Assembly: GCA_022394755.1 (NCBI GenBank)
Contig: JAGFCA010000005.1
Span: 220,313 to 284,312, forward strand
DNA from: Candidatus Poribacteria bacterium
GTDB taxonomy: Bacteria > Poribacteria > WGA-4E > WGA-3G
DNA length: 64,000 nucleotides
Direction of reading: 5' to 3'
The position numbers and the translations under genes were made by a program. The first letter of the stretch is position 1, and each line of letters begins with the position of its first letter. Below are positions 27,337-36,336 of this stretch, one piece after another. The notes below the pieces were generated by a model. The model was not told the origin of the DNA. It ran no database searches and saw only the letters and a list, made by a program, of their open reading frames with translations.

Positions 27337-28536
27337 ATGAAAAAATTTTTAACGATATGCCTTATCTTTGCATGGGTTGTGTCGTTTGGCTGTAAACAAG
27401 AACAGATCATTCCTGAAATCTCACCCGGTAGAACAAAATTGTTAGGTGCTGGTCTTGCTGTAGAAGCTGTTGAACATCTCAAACGTGCAGAAATTGAAGA
27501 AGAAAACAAAGTCGAAGCCCAAACCCTCTTGCTCATTGCTTATAGTCATGCCCTCTCAAAAGAATCAGCTTTATTAAAAACACGGAATTTGGAGACTGAA
27601 TATCAGAAGGAAAGAACTCGAAGACTTGCTGAACTAACAGATTCTCATATTAGAATGAACTTCCTAATATTAAAAGAAAAACATCGCGTTCAAAACGATG
27701 TAATACAGATTCTTGCTGATAAAGGTACAGATGTCATTCCTTTAATATTAAATGATTTTACTGAAAATAAATATAGACAAGCACATGGAGACTTTTTTAG
27801 TATATTAAGAAAGATCGGTAGAGAGGGTTTTGATAAAATAATACCCGCAATTGAAAACCCTGATATTCCTCTATCAGCAAAGGCAAATATAATCCAAATC
27901 ATTGGAGAAAAGGGCGACACATCCCTACAACAACGTTTAGAAGATGTAAAGAAAAAAATCGCCGATGATGGCTTAAAAATGGAAATAAACGCTGCACTCT
28001 ATCGTCTGGGGAATAAAGAATATAGTAAACAAATTGAAGCAGGATTGACTGATAAACATGTTGGGGTACGGCAAGCCGCGGCAAGATCAATTCAACTACT
28101 TAACAAACCGACTTCTACGAAATTGATTGGTGCTCTCAAAGATACTGATGATACCGTACGGAAACACATTGTTATTGCATTACAAAAGCATATTAACGCT
28201 AACGCAGTAGACAATCTATTTGATATACTTACAAATGATTCAAGCGATAAAACCAAACAAGCTACTGTAAACACATTAGAACACTATGCGAAGAACGGTT
28301 TAGCTTCTGGATTGGCTCATCGTTTAATTACTCTTTTGACAACAACAAAAGTTGTGGATCACAAAGACAGAATACGGATAACACAACTTCTCGGAAAACC
28401 TTCTCTTATAGAGCAAATTTCAAACGCAGATCCTTACGATAATCTACCTTCAAAAATCTATGATTACTACGATACTAAAGAAGACAATACTTTAGTAAAA
28501 GCAGAGCTTAACAAGATACTACTTATACTTGAATAG
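27337..28536 (+). CDS. HEAT-repeat lipoprotein, second of a tandem pair
   Basis: This 399-residue paralogue of the preceding protein starts MKKFLTICLIFAWVVSFGC, a lipoprotein signal with Cys19. It shares the block LLGAGLAVEAVEHLKRAEIEEEN...LLIAYSHALSKESA with the first copy (SGLALESINHLKEAEKIEED...LVIAYSHGLATEAA), and the same HEAT-like tail (GLTDKHVGVRQAAARSIQLL, ALKDTDDTVRKHIVIALQKH). The start is placed at 27337 because the signal peptide begins there and AAGGAG lies just before it; the frame opens at 27310. The function is unknown; it is probably a scaffold or envelope protein. Confidence 0.8.
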   Translation: MKKFLTICLIFAWVVSFGCKQEQIIPEISPGRTKLLGAGLAVEAVEHLKRAEIEEENKVEAQTLLLIAYSHALSKESALLKTRNLETEYQKERTRRLAELTDSHIRMNFLILKEKHRVQNDVIQILADKGTDVIPLILNDFTENKYRQAHGDFFSILRKIGREGFDKIIPAIENPDIPLSAKANIIQIIGEKGDTSLQQRLEDVKKKIADDGLKMEINAALYRLGNKEYSKQIEAGLTDKHVGVRQAAARSIQLLNKPTSTKLIGALKDTDDTVRKHIVIALQKHINANAVDNLFDILTNDSSDKTKQATVNTLEHYAKNGLASGLAHRLITLLTTTKVVDHKDRIRITQLLGKPSLIEQISNADPYDNLPSKIYDYYDTKEDNTLVKAELNKILLILE

Positions 28537-28581
28537 TAATCAAAGTTTTTATAGAAATTAGCAATTAACTACAACATTCAA

Positions 28582-28610
28582 TTGGTAGAATATTGATCAA
28601 TCATTATAGA
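28582..28610 (+). promoter_or_regulatory. Sigma-70 promoter of the enolase-superfamily gene, with dyad
   Basis: TTGGTA (28582-28587) and TATAGA (28605-28610) are 17 bp apart. The perfect inverted repeat ATTATAGATTTCTATAAT (28603-28620) covers the -10 and the start region and may be an operator. Confidence 0.55.
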
Positions 28611-28652
28611 TTTCTATAATGAATTTGTTCGTTTCAGTATAAGAAAATTGAC

Positions 28653-29816
28653 ATGCCTAACTATCCTTCCGATATCACCATTACTAAGATTGAACACGTA
28701 ACCGTTGAAATTGATCAACCAGCTATCGGTTGTAACTCTGGTGCAAAAGAGATTAAACAACCTGATCCAAATGGTAAGTGGCACGAACGGATTGCCCGAA
28801 TTCACACAAATACTGGAATACTCGGGTGGGGTGCTGTCAGTTGGGGAACAACACAAGACGACGCAAAAGAGGCATTAAATAAAAATCCTTTTGATCTCCT
28901 CAATCCAGAAGATGGAGTAACTGAGCAATACCGTGGACTCGAAAACGCTTTATGGGATACGATAGGAAAAATCCTAAACAAACCCGCATATCAACTTATG
29001 GGGACAGAATCATACGGGAATGGTCTACCCGCTTATGACAGCACTATATACTTTAATGACCTTTTATATGATACAAAATCACAAGGACTTAAACGGATTG
29101 AGGATGATATCAAGAAGAGTTTAACAGATGGTTTTACCGCATGTAAAATGAAAATGGGACGTGGAAATCATCTCATGGAACGGAAGGCTGGACTACAACG
29201 CGATATTGATGTCGTACAACTCGCACGCGCAACCGCGGGAGAAGAATTCAAAATTCTTGTTGATGCAAACAACGCATACACCTATGATGAAGTAATTACT
29301 TTTTTAAATGAGACAAGTAATTGTGATGTATTCTGGATTGAAGAAATGTTTGAAGAAGACGTTGAATTATATCGAAATCTAAAAAAATATATAAATGATA
29401 AAGGATTGAATACCTTAATTGCTGATGGTGAAACCCGTACAAGAGATCCTCTCGAATTTTATGATCCATTCTTTGAGGCACGGGTAATTGATGTCATTCA
29501 ACACGATATGAAAGGCTTAGGGGTTACTGGTTGGAAAAAACTTTCAAAAATGGCTTCTGATCATAATGTAAAATGTGCTCCACATAACTGGGGGTCACTC
29601 CTTGGATTCTTCCTTAGCCTACAATTTGCGAAAACAATTCCACATTTTCTCTATGGCGAAGTGGCAACCCTTACAAGTGATGTAATTGATACTTCTGCTT
29701 ACGGTTTCACAGATGGTACATTTACAGTGCCTGAAATCCCTGGACTCGGTTTAGAACTCAATCAAGATGTATACCAGGCACGTTATGCTGGTAATGAGGA
29801 TTGGGAAATCTCTTAA
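28653..29816 (+). CDS. Mandelate racemase/enolase-superfamily enzyme
   Basis: This 387-residue enolase-superfamily enzyme has an N-terminal capping domain (residues ~1-125) and a TIM-barrel. It shows the KxK acid/base motif (CKMKMGRG), the metal ligands in ILVDANNAY, FWIEEMFEED and IADGE, and a late His (CAPHNWGS) that may be the catalytic base. These enzymes abstract a proton alpha to a carboxylate, often dehydrating sugar acids; the substrate cannot be told. It is only distantly like the second family member at 40885. The mnmA gene follows after 41 bases, so they may share a transcript. Confidence 0.85.
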   Translation: MPNYPSDITITKIEHVTVEIDQPAIGCNSGAKEIKQPDPNGKWHERIARIHTNTGILGWGAVSWGTTQDDAKEALNKNPFDLLNPEDGVTEQYRGLENALWDTIGKILNKPAYQLMGTESYGNGLPAYDSTIYFNDLLYDTKSQGLKRIEDDIKKSLTDGFTACKMKMGRGNHLMERKAGLQRDIDVVQLARATAGEEFKILVDANNAYTYDEVITFLNETSNCDVFWIEEMFEEDVELYRNLKKYINDKGLNTLIADGETRTRDPLEFYDPFFEARVIDVIQHDMKGLGVTGWKKLSKMASDHNVKCAPHNWGSLLGFFLSLQFAKTIPHFLYGEVATLTSDVIDTSAYGFTDGTFTVPEIPGLGLELNQDVYQARYAGNEDWEIS

Positions 29817-29857
29817 TAATCGATACACCTCATGTGTCGTTATCCCAATATAAACGC

Positions 29858-30943
29858 ATGAAAAAAGTACTCGTCGCAATGAGCGGTGGCGTAGATAGTT
29901 CTGTTACTGCTGCCATTATGGTTGATGCTGGGTATGATGTTACCGGGATTACAATGCGTCTTGGGGCACCCGATACCGTTGAAGTTGATCCCGAAAGACC
30001 AAATTGCTGTTCTCTCGAAGGGATTGAAGATGCTCGACGGGTTGCTACACAAATCGGTATCCCTTTTTACGGTGTGAATTACGAGGATATATTTAAAGAA
30101 GAAATTATCGATTACTTCGTAGAAGAATATCTCGTCGGGAGAACACCAAGTCCTTGCATGGTATGTAACCGAGAACTAAAATTTGGAAAACTACTCGATC
30201 TTGCCAAGTCATTAGAATGTGAAGCCATTGCAACTGGACATTATGCACGGATAGAACAACATCCAGAAACAGGCCGATATCTATTACGAAAATCGCTTGA
30301 CCAAAGTAAAGATCAATCCTACTTCCTCGCCGCTCTCACACAAGATCAATTACGATGTGCATTAATGCCACTCGGTGAATACTCAAAAACTCATGTGAGA
30401 AACCTCGCACGGAAGTACGACCTACGAACTGCTGAAAAAATCGAAAGTCAAGAACTCTGTTTTGTTGCAGATACAAACTATAGAAGATTTCTTCAAGACA
30501 GAATACCAGAGAAAATCGAAGGTGGGGATATAATTGACACGGACGGGAATGTCCTCGGTAAACATCAAGGTGTACCTTTCTATACCGTAGGACAACGACG
30601 CGGTTTAGGGCTTTCGGTTGGAAAACCACTTTATGTAACCCAATTGAATGCAGATGAAAAAACCGTTGTTGTTGGTGAATCGGATGATCTCCTTGAGGAC
30701 TCCATGCATGTTGACCGTATTAATCTCATCTCAATTGAAGAGTTAACTGAACCCATCCGCGCCCATGTCAAAATCAGATCACGCGACGATGGGGGTTCCG
30801 CAACAATCTCTCCAATCAACGAAACAGAGGCAATTGTTGAATTCGATGAACCACGACGCGCAATCACACCTGGTCAAGCCACGGTATTTTACGATGGTGA
30901 ATATGTCATTGGAGGCGGTTGGATTGTAGGTACAGACACATAA
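29858..30943 (+). CDS. mnmA: tRNA-specific 2-thiouridylase MnmA
   Basis: MnmA puts sulfur on U34 of Glu, Gln and Lys tRNAs, using a persulfide from cysteine desulfurase. It has 361 residues from ATG 29858 (MKKVLVAMSGGVDSSVTAA, the ATP pyrophosphatase loop). The catalytic cysteines are in PCMVCNRELKFG and ESQELCFVAD, and GQRRGLGLS is typical. A longer frame opens at 29801 but overlaps the preceding gene and adds non-conserved residues. The sulfur donor chain may involve the sufS locus at 55 kb. miaA follows four bases after the stop codon. Confidence 0.95.
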   Translation: MKKVLVAMSGGVDSSVTAAIMVDAGYDVTGITMRLGAPDTVEVDPERPNCCSLEGIEDARRVATQIGIPFYGVNYEDIFKEEIIDYFVEEYLVGRTPSPCMVCNRELKFGKLLDLAKSLECEAIATGHYARIEQHPETGRYLLRKSLDQSKDQSYFLAALTQDQLRCALMPLGEYSKTHVRNLARKYDLRTAEKIESQELCFVADTNYRRFLQDRIPEKIEGGDIIDTDGNVLGKHQGVPFYTVGQRRGLGLSVGKPLYVTQLNADEKTVVVGESDDLLEDSMHVDRINLISIEELTEPIRAHVKIRSRDDGGSATISPINETEAIVEFDEPRRAITPGQATVFYDGEYVIGGGWIVGTDT

Positions 30944-30947
30944 ACAG

Positions 30948-31889
30948 ATGAAACCCCAACTCCTGTGTATACTCGGTCCTACAGCTGTTGGAAAAACTGA
31001 AATTGCAATTGAACTTGCCCAAAGACTCAATGCAGAAATTGTCTCAGTTGATTCCAGACAAATTTATCGACAGATGGACATCGGTACAGCAAAACCTACC
31101 TACCAAGAACAACAAGCAGCCCCTCACCACTTAATAGATTGCACAGATATCTCACAAACATTCACTGTAGCAGACTATAAAATCCTTGCAGACAACGCAA
31201 TTTCAGACATACAGAATAGAAATAAACAGGTAATACTTGCAGGTGGGGCAGGTTTGTATTTTAAAGCAATCGTAGACGGTTTGTTTGAGGGACCAGGGGC
31301 AAATGTCAAATTACGAAATAAACTCCAACTTGAAGCAGAAGAATATGGCGTTGAGGAACTTCACAACCGTTTACACAATTATGACCCTATCTCTGCTAAC
31401 CGAATTCACCCGAATAATCTATCCAGAGTCATACGGGCAATTGAAGTATACGAACTAACTGGCATCCCTATTTCGGAACTCCAACAACAGTGGAAACACC
31501 AAAAGCAAAGATACGCTATCATTGCCTTTGGTTTAACCATGCCTCGACCACAACTGAATGACCGTATCAATCAACGAGTAGATGTCATGCTTGCAACCGG
31601 TTTAGTAAATGAGGTAGAAACAATATTAGATGCAGGACATTCTCGCAATTCCTTTGCCCTACAGAGTTTTGGATATAAGGAGTTAGTAGCATACCTTGAT
31701 GGACAATGTACTTATGTTGAGGCAGTAGAGCAGCTAAAACAGAACACACGAAAATTCGCAAAGAGACAGATGACTTGGTTCAAAAAAGATAAACGCATTG
31801 AATGGTTTGAGAGAAATACAACACCAAATAATGTTGAAAATATCGTAAACGAGATTATTAATTTAACACAAGATAACCCAAACCCGTAA
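30948..31889 (+). CDS. miaA: tRNA dimethylallyltransferase MiaA
   Basis: MiaA adds a dimethylallyl group to A37 of tRNAs reading U-codons. It has 313 residues, the standard length. Motifs: GPTAVGKTEIAIELAQRL (P-loop), VSVDSRQIYRQMDIGTAKPT, HHLIDC, and GGAGLYFKAIVDGL; the C-terminal RQMTWFKKDKRIEWF is typical. Its ATG lies four bases after the mnmA stop, so the two tRNA-modification genes are almost surely co-transcribed. Confidence 0.96.
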   Translation: MKPQLLCILGPTAVGKTEIAIELAQRLNAEIVSVDSRQIYRQMDIGTAKPTYQEQQAAPHHLIDCTDISQTFTVADYKILADNAISDIQNRNKQVILAGGAGLYFKAIVDGLFEGPGANVKLRNKLQLEAEEYGVEELHNRLHNYDPISANRIHPNNLSRVIRAIEVYELTGIPISELQQQWKHQKQRYAIIAFGLTMPRPQLNDRINQRVDVMLATGLVNEVETILDAGHSRNSFALQSFGYKELVAYLDGQCTYVEAVEQLKQNTRKFAKRQMTWFKKDKRIEWFERNTTPNNVENIVNEIINLTQDNPNP

Positions 31890-32161
31890 AATAATACATA
31901 AAATATTCGAAGCCAGTTATACGAAATCATCATTTGAAACTTGGTTATAATACCATTTCACATACAAATGTCTCTTTAATGAACCACAAATTGTTAGTTT
32001 GTACGTACAAGATATACATTAAACAAAAACTTGTAATGCATTGGCGTATTTTGAAATGTTTGAAATTTAAAAGCTCTCGGTAAGGAATGTCTATAGAAAA
32101 TATACACTTCAATTTCATTAATCCCGGGAAACACCTAGTAAATGACTTATCATACGCGTTA

Positions 32162-34177
32162 TCAATCTATTCTAAATATAATATTAACCACCAATTGTAT
32201 TAATAACTCAAAGATTGACCGTTGTCGAATCATCTTTATATTTTTATCCCATTCTGGCATTCGAGAAAGATCCCACAAAAACATAATACCATCACTTCCG
32301 ATTGATGACAAAATCCTTCCATCAGGAGAACACACAATTGATTCTACTCGATCTGTATGTCCTTCTAAAGTATGTTTATGCTGACCTGTCTTGGCATCCC
32401 ACAGATATATATTCCTGTTAATTGAAGTTACGATTGTATCTCCATCTGGAGAATAGTCTATAGAAAGCACCACACCACGAAACCCTTTCAAATGTCCTCT
32501 AATTTTACCTGTATTTACATTCCACAGTCGTACCGTTTCACCATACCATGTACCCGATACAAGTGTTTTACCATCTGGAGAAAAAGCAACTGAGCATACC
32601 ATCGCTGTATGACCTAACAACGTAGATTTATGTTCTCCTGTATTTAAATCCCACAACCGTACTGACTTATCTTTGCTACCGCTGGCGATTGTGTTACCAT
32701 CTGGAGAGATTGCAAGTGAATAGATTATGTCAGAATGTCCCTCAAATTTTCTTATGAGTTTCCCACTCAACGCATTCCACAATCGGATTTCGTTTTCATT
32801 TATTGAACTTGCTATCGTTTTTCCATCAGGTGAAAACACTACAGATGTAACGTAATCCGTTCTATAGATATATCCAGAATTATCTGCTGAAGATGGCTGA
32901 GAATCATTCTTTCTTTCAAGTTCACTATGTATCCGAGAATCAATACTCCAAGAATGTGTTCTACCATCCCAACTTCCACCAGCAATCTTTGTCCCATCGG
33001 GTGAAAACGCTACACCATGTATTGAGTCAGTATGTCCTTCATAGGATTGTATAAATTCACCCGATGTAACATCCCATAAACGTACGCCATCATGAGAACC
33101 AGTAGCTATCCTGGCTCCATCTGGTGAAAGGGTTATGCAATGTGCAAATCTGTGATGTCCAGACAAGAGAGGTGTTTTATTAAATAGCAATACAGGATTA
33201 TGGTTAGATTCAGCGATACTGCTTTCACATTGGTAGACAGATCCATTATAACCTCCAATTGCAATTGTATTACCATCTGCTGAATATGTAAATGAATTAC
33301 ACTTGGTTATTTTACCTTTTATGGAAAAGGTAGTAGAATTACGATCTCTACCCCAGAAGAAGATCCCATCCCAACCTTTGCTCACTATTGTTTTTCCATT
33401 GGGTGAATATTTTACTGTATTAACATAATGTTTATGGCCTTTGAGGGTTTGTTTATGCTCTCCTGTCGCAGCACTCCATAAGCGTATGGTATCGTCTAAA
33501 CTTGTTGATGCAATAGTTAAACCATCTGGAGAAAAGGTGACCGATGTTACCCATTCTTCATGCCCGGTCAGAACCATAATCGATTGTCCTGTATGAATAT
33601 CCCATATTCGTATCGTTTTATCTTCACTTGCTGTTGCGATAATAGTATTATCTGGTGAAAATGCAATTGATGAAACAATAGACGTATGTCCTATGTATTG
33701 TCCAATCAATTGTCTTGTTGTAACATTCCATAAATCAACGGATCCATTATTGCTTCCAGTAGCAATTGTGGTTCCATCAGGTGAAATAGCCAGTGAACGT
33801 ACAGCATTCACCTTTATGCTTGCTTTAAGATAACCTGTGGCAGCATCCCATAGACGAACTTCATCCCAACTACTACTAAAAATTGTCTTACTATCTGTTG
33901 AAAACACAATGTGTTTTACTGCTGTCGCATCTCCTGTTAACAGATTCAGTTCTTCTCCAGTCTGTGAATCATAAACCCATACACCAATAGGAGTGGCAAT
34001 AGCAAGGAAATTGCCATCAGGGGAATACTTCATCTGTGTGATTCTTCCCTTACCGAAACGTCTAATGGCATCTTCAGGTAAATTCGATTGTGATGCATCG
34101 TGTGCCAATGCGTACTTAGTTAAGAGAAATGACATTGTCACACAAAAAATGAGGAAACAATGAAATTTATTTTTCAT
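32162..34177 (-). CDS. Exported WD40-repeat protein, third of the cluster
   Basis: This 671-residue protein has a signal peptide (MKNKFHCFLIFCVTMSFLL, then AHDAS). The start is placed at 34177 because the signal begins there; the frame opens at 34276 within the preceding gene. The mature part is a long array of WD40 repeats of the SPDGxxIASGSxDxxIRLWD type, probably two stacked propellers. The first block (RFGKGRITQMKYSPDG, IGVWVYDSQTGEELNLL) is shared by all three WD40 proteins here. It is likely a periplasmic interaction scaffold. It is the distal gene of the minus-strand sigma/WD40 cluster. Confidence 0.85.
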   Translation of the reverse strand: MKNKFHCFLIFCVTMSFLLTKYALAHDASQSNLPEDAIRRFGKGRITQMKYSPDGNFLAIATPIGVWVYDSQTGEELNLLTGDATAVKHIVFSTDSKTIFSSSWDEVRLWDAATGYLKASIKVNAVRSLAISPDGTTIATGSNNGSVDLWNVTTRQLIGQYIGHTSIVSSIAFSPDNTIIATASEDKTIRIWDIHTGQSIMVLTGHEEWVTSVTFSPDGLTIASTSLDDTIRLWSAATGEHKQTLKGHKHYVNTVKYSPNGKTIVSKGWDGIFFWGRDRNSTTFSIKGKITKCNSFTYSADGNTIAIGGYNGSVYQCESSIAESNHNPVLLFNKTPLLSGHHRFAHCITLSPDGARIATGSHDGVRLWDVTSGEFIQSYEGHTDSIHGVAFSPDGTKIAGGSWDGRTHSWSIDSRIHSELERKNDSQPSSADNSGYIYRTDYVTSVVFSPDGKTIASSINENEIRLWNALSGKLIRKFEGHSDIIYSLAISPDGNTIASGSKDKSVRLWDLNTGEHKSTLLGHTAMVCSVAFSPDGKTLVSGTWYGETVRLWNVNTGKIRGHLKGFRGVVLSIDYSPDGDTIVTSINRNIYLWDAKTGQHKHTLEGHTDRVESIVCSPDGRILSSIGSDGIMFLWDLSRMPEWDKNIKMIRQRSIFELLIQLVVNIIFRID

Positions 34178-34214
34178 ATAAACTACTCCATCGTATATCG
34201 ACTTCATAAGCATA

Positions 34215-36290
34215 TTACTGTATTGCTGTAATTTCTCCCCAATCCCAAAGAAGGATCGTACCATCCCAACTGCCACTCACTAACGTATTCCCATCTTCTA
34301 AGAACAGCATTGTGGTAATCGGATCGGTATGTCCTATATGTGTAGACAAAAGATTACCTGTATGTGTATCCCATAATCTTAATGATCCATCAAAGCCACC
34401 ACATATAAGCTTTTTTCCATCCGGTGAAAATAACATACTTTTTACATTTTTCTCTATAGGACATGTTCTGAGTTGTTTACCTGTTGTGACATCCCACAAA
34501 ATAATTTCCTTATCAGATACGCTGGCAAGTGTTGTTCCATCCAGTGAGAATACTAACACACTGATTCTTTGGCTATGTCCAGCCAGTGCAAAATGCTTAC
34601 TACCTGTCTCAACATTAAGTAGGTATATTGTTTCCGCTTTACCCCTGCTAACGTAACCCAGTAATTTTCCATTTGGTGAGACCGTCAATACTAACGCTCC
34701 TCCTGTGATGTTCTTATATGTATGAATTGGACGTATTGAATTGAAATTAATGAAAAGTCTGCTCAAGAATGATCCTGAATCATTTGAAGTATTCCATATA
34801 TGAATTACCTCTTTTTCATTTCTTGTACTTGTTTTTCTTGAATTTGTACTTGTGGCTAACATCTTACTATCTGAAGAGAATACGAACGTAGGAAATAACG
34901 CTAAATGTATATTCTCAAGTCCCTTTAAGGTGGTTTGAATTCCTTTTTTGGAAATATTCCACAATTTATACTTGCCTTTCCCTCTCCAATCCTTGATTAC
35001 AAATGTCTTTGCATCGGGTGAAATTGTTAAAATGGATTTATTTTTAAAATTAAATCCTGATAAAGGATATCCTCCATCTACATTCCAATGCTGTGCCAGT
35101 CGACTATCCAAATCATGCGTACTGATTATATTTTTCCCTTTTTCAGATACGGCTAACTGTGATATTCTACTTGTATGTCCTATACATACGAACTTTTGGC
35201 GACCCAATGTTGTTTCCCAAGCTTTGATTGTCCCATCACTGCTACCTGAGAGCAGCACTTTCCCATCCTGTGAATAAATTAAATTAGTTATTTTACCTTT
35301 ATGAGCTTTTATTGTTAAAGAGGGTAAGAATTGGTTGACAAAACTCAGCCATCCTTCTTGTTTGGCTTCTGTATTCCATATGCGGATTTTTCCATCACTA
35401 CCCCCACTGGCAAGTAATTTACCGTTTGAGGAAAAGGAAAGAGTGGTGAAAGTTGTTGATGCTTTGAAGGATGCCTGAGATGTTCCAGTAATCATATCCC
35501 ACACTCTGATGGTTTTGTCTCTATCACAACTTGATAATGTCTTACCGTCTGGTGAAAAAGCCAAAGATAATATCCATCGCGTGTGTCCTGTCAGAGTTGA
35601 TAAATGTTCCCCAGTAATTGCATTCCATATCTGAATTGGATAAACTTAATTGTATTCATTTTTGGCGGTTGCAAGAAGACGCTTATCTGGTGAAAGTGCA
35701 ATAGCTGTAAGTATCCCTTTTTTTGAATTATGTTCTATGTCTTTGACAATCGGTGAAGTTGCCTTTTCGTTGATGTCCCATATCTGTATTTCAGGATATG
35801 GTCTACCTACACGAATGAGTTTTGTACTATCTTCAGAGAAAATTGCTGATCCTAAAGGTTTTGCTTTTTCATTTTTGATAATAGAGTGTAGTTCTCCATC
35901 CAACACGTTCCATCGCAGTATCCCACCTGATGAATTCACACCTGTGAGCATACTTCCATCCGATGGAAACGCTATTCCTTTCACGTCTTGTCTATCCCCC
36001 TTTAACAAAGAGATTTCTTCGCCAGTTTGTACGTCATACACCCAAACTCCGATAGAGGTGCTTACTGCAAACCGTTTTCCGTCAGGTGAAAACTTGATAT
36101 CGTTTATGCTACCTTTACCGAGACGAGTTTTAGCACCCTTAGGTAATTGCCATTGAGTATATTCTACATTAGATGACAGTGGCGTCACTTCTAATGCGTT
36201 CCTATTTGATATCCATCGTACAATGACTACAAGAGCAACGATGACAAAGGCAGTTGACAGTATAATAGTAAAGAGACGTGAACTTTTCAT
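34215..36290 (-). pseudogene. WD40-repeat membrane protein interrupted by an in-frame TAA
   Basis: From ATG 36290 (MKSSRLFTIILSTAFVIVAL, one membrane helix, then TRLGKGSINDIKFSPDG) one reading phase runs to 34215, broken only by TAA at 35646-35648. Before the stop the text is LLATAKNEYN; after it, VYPIQIWNAITGEHLSTLTG continues a WD40 repeat without a gap. The stop splits a repeat, so this is a nonsense mutation (or a sequencing error) in an intact 691-residue gene rather than two genes. An internal ATG at 35564 lies inside a repeat and has no signal. The short product (214 residues) might still fold partly. Confidence 0.85.
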
Positions 36291-36336
36291 TCGTATAGTT
36301 TCTATTTGTTAAGGAGGCTTTAGATATAATTATTTC

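Noticed and set aside
35564..35564. A separate WD40 gene starting at the internal ATG 35564
   Set aside because: The ATG lies inside a WD40 repeat in the same phase as the upstream part, and there is no signal peptide or ribosome site.
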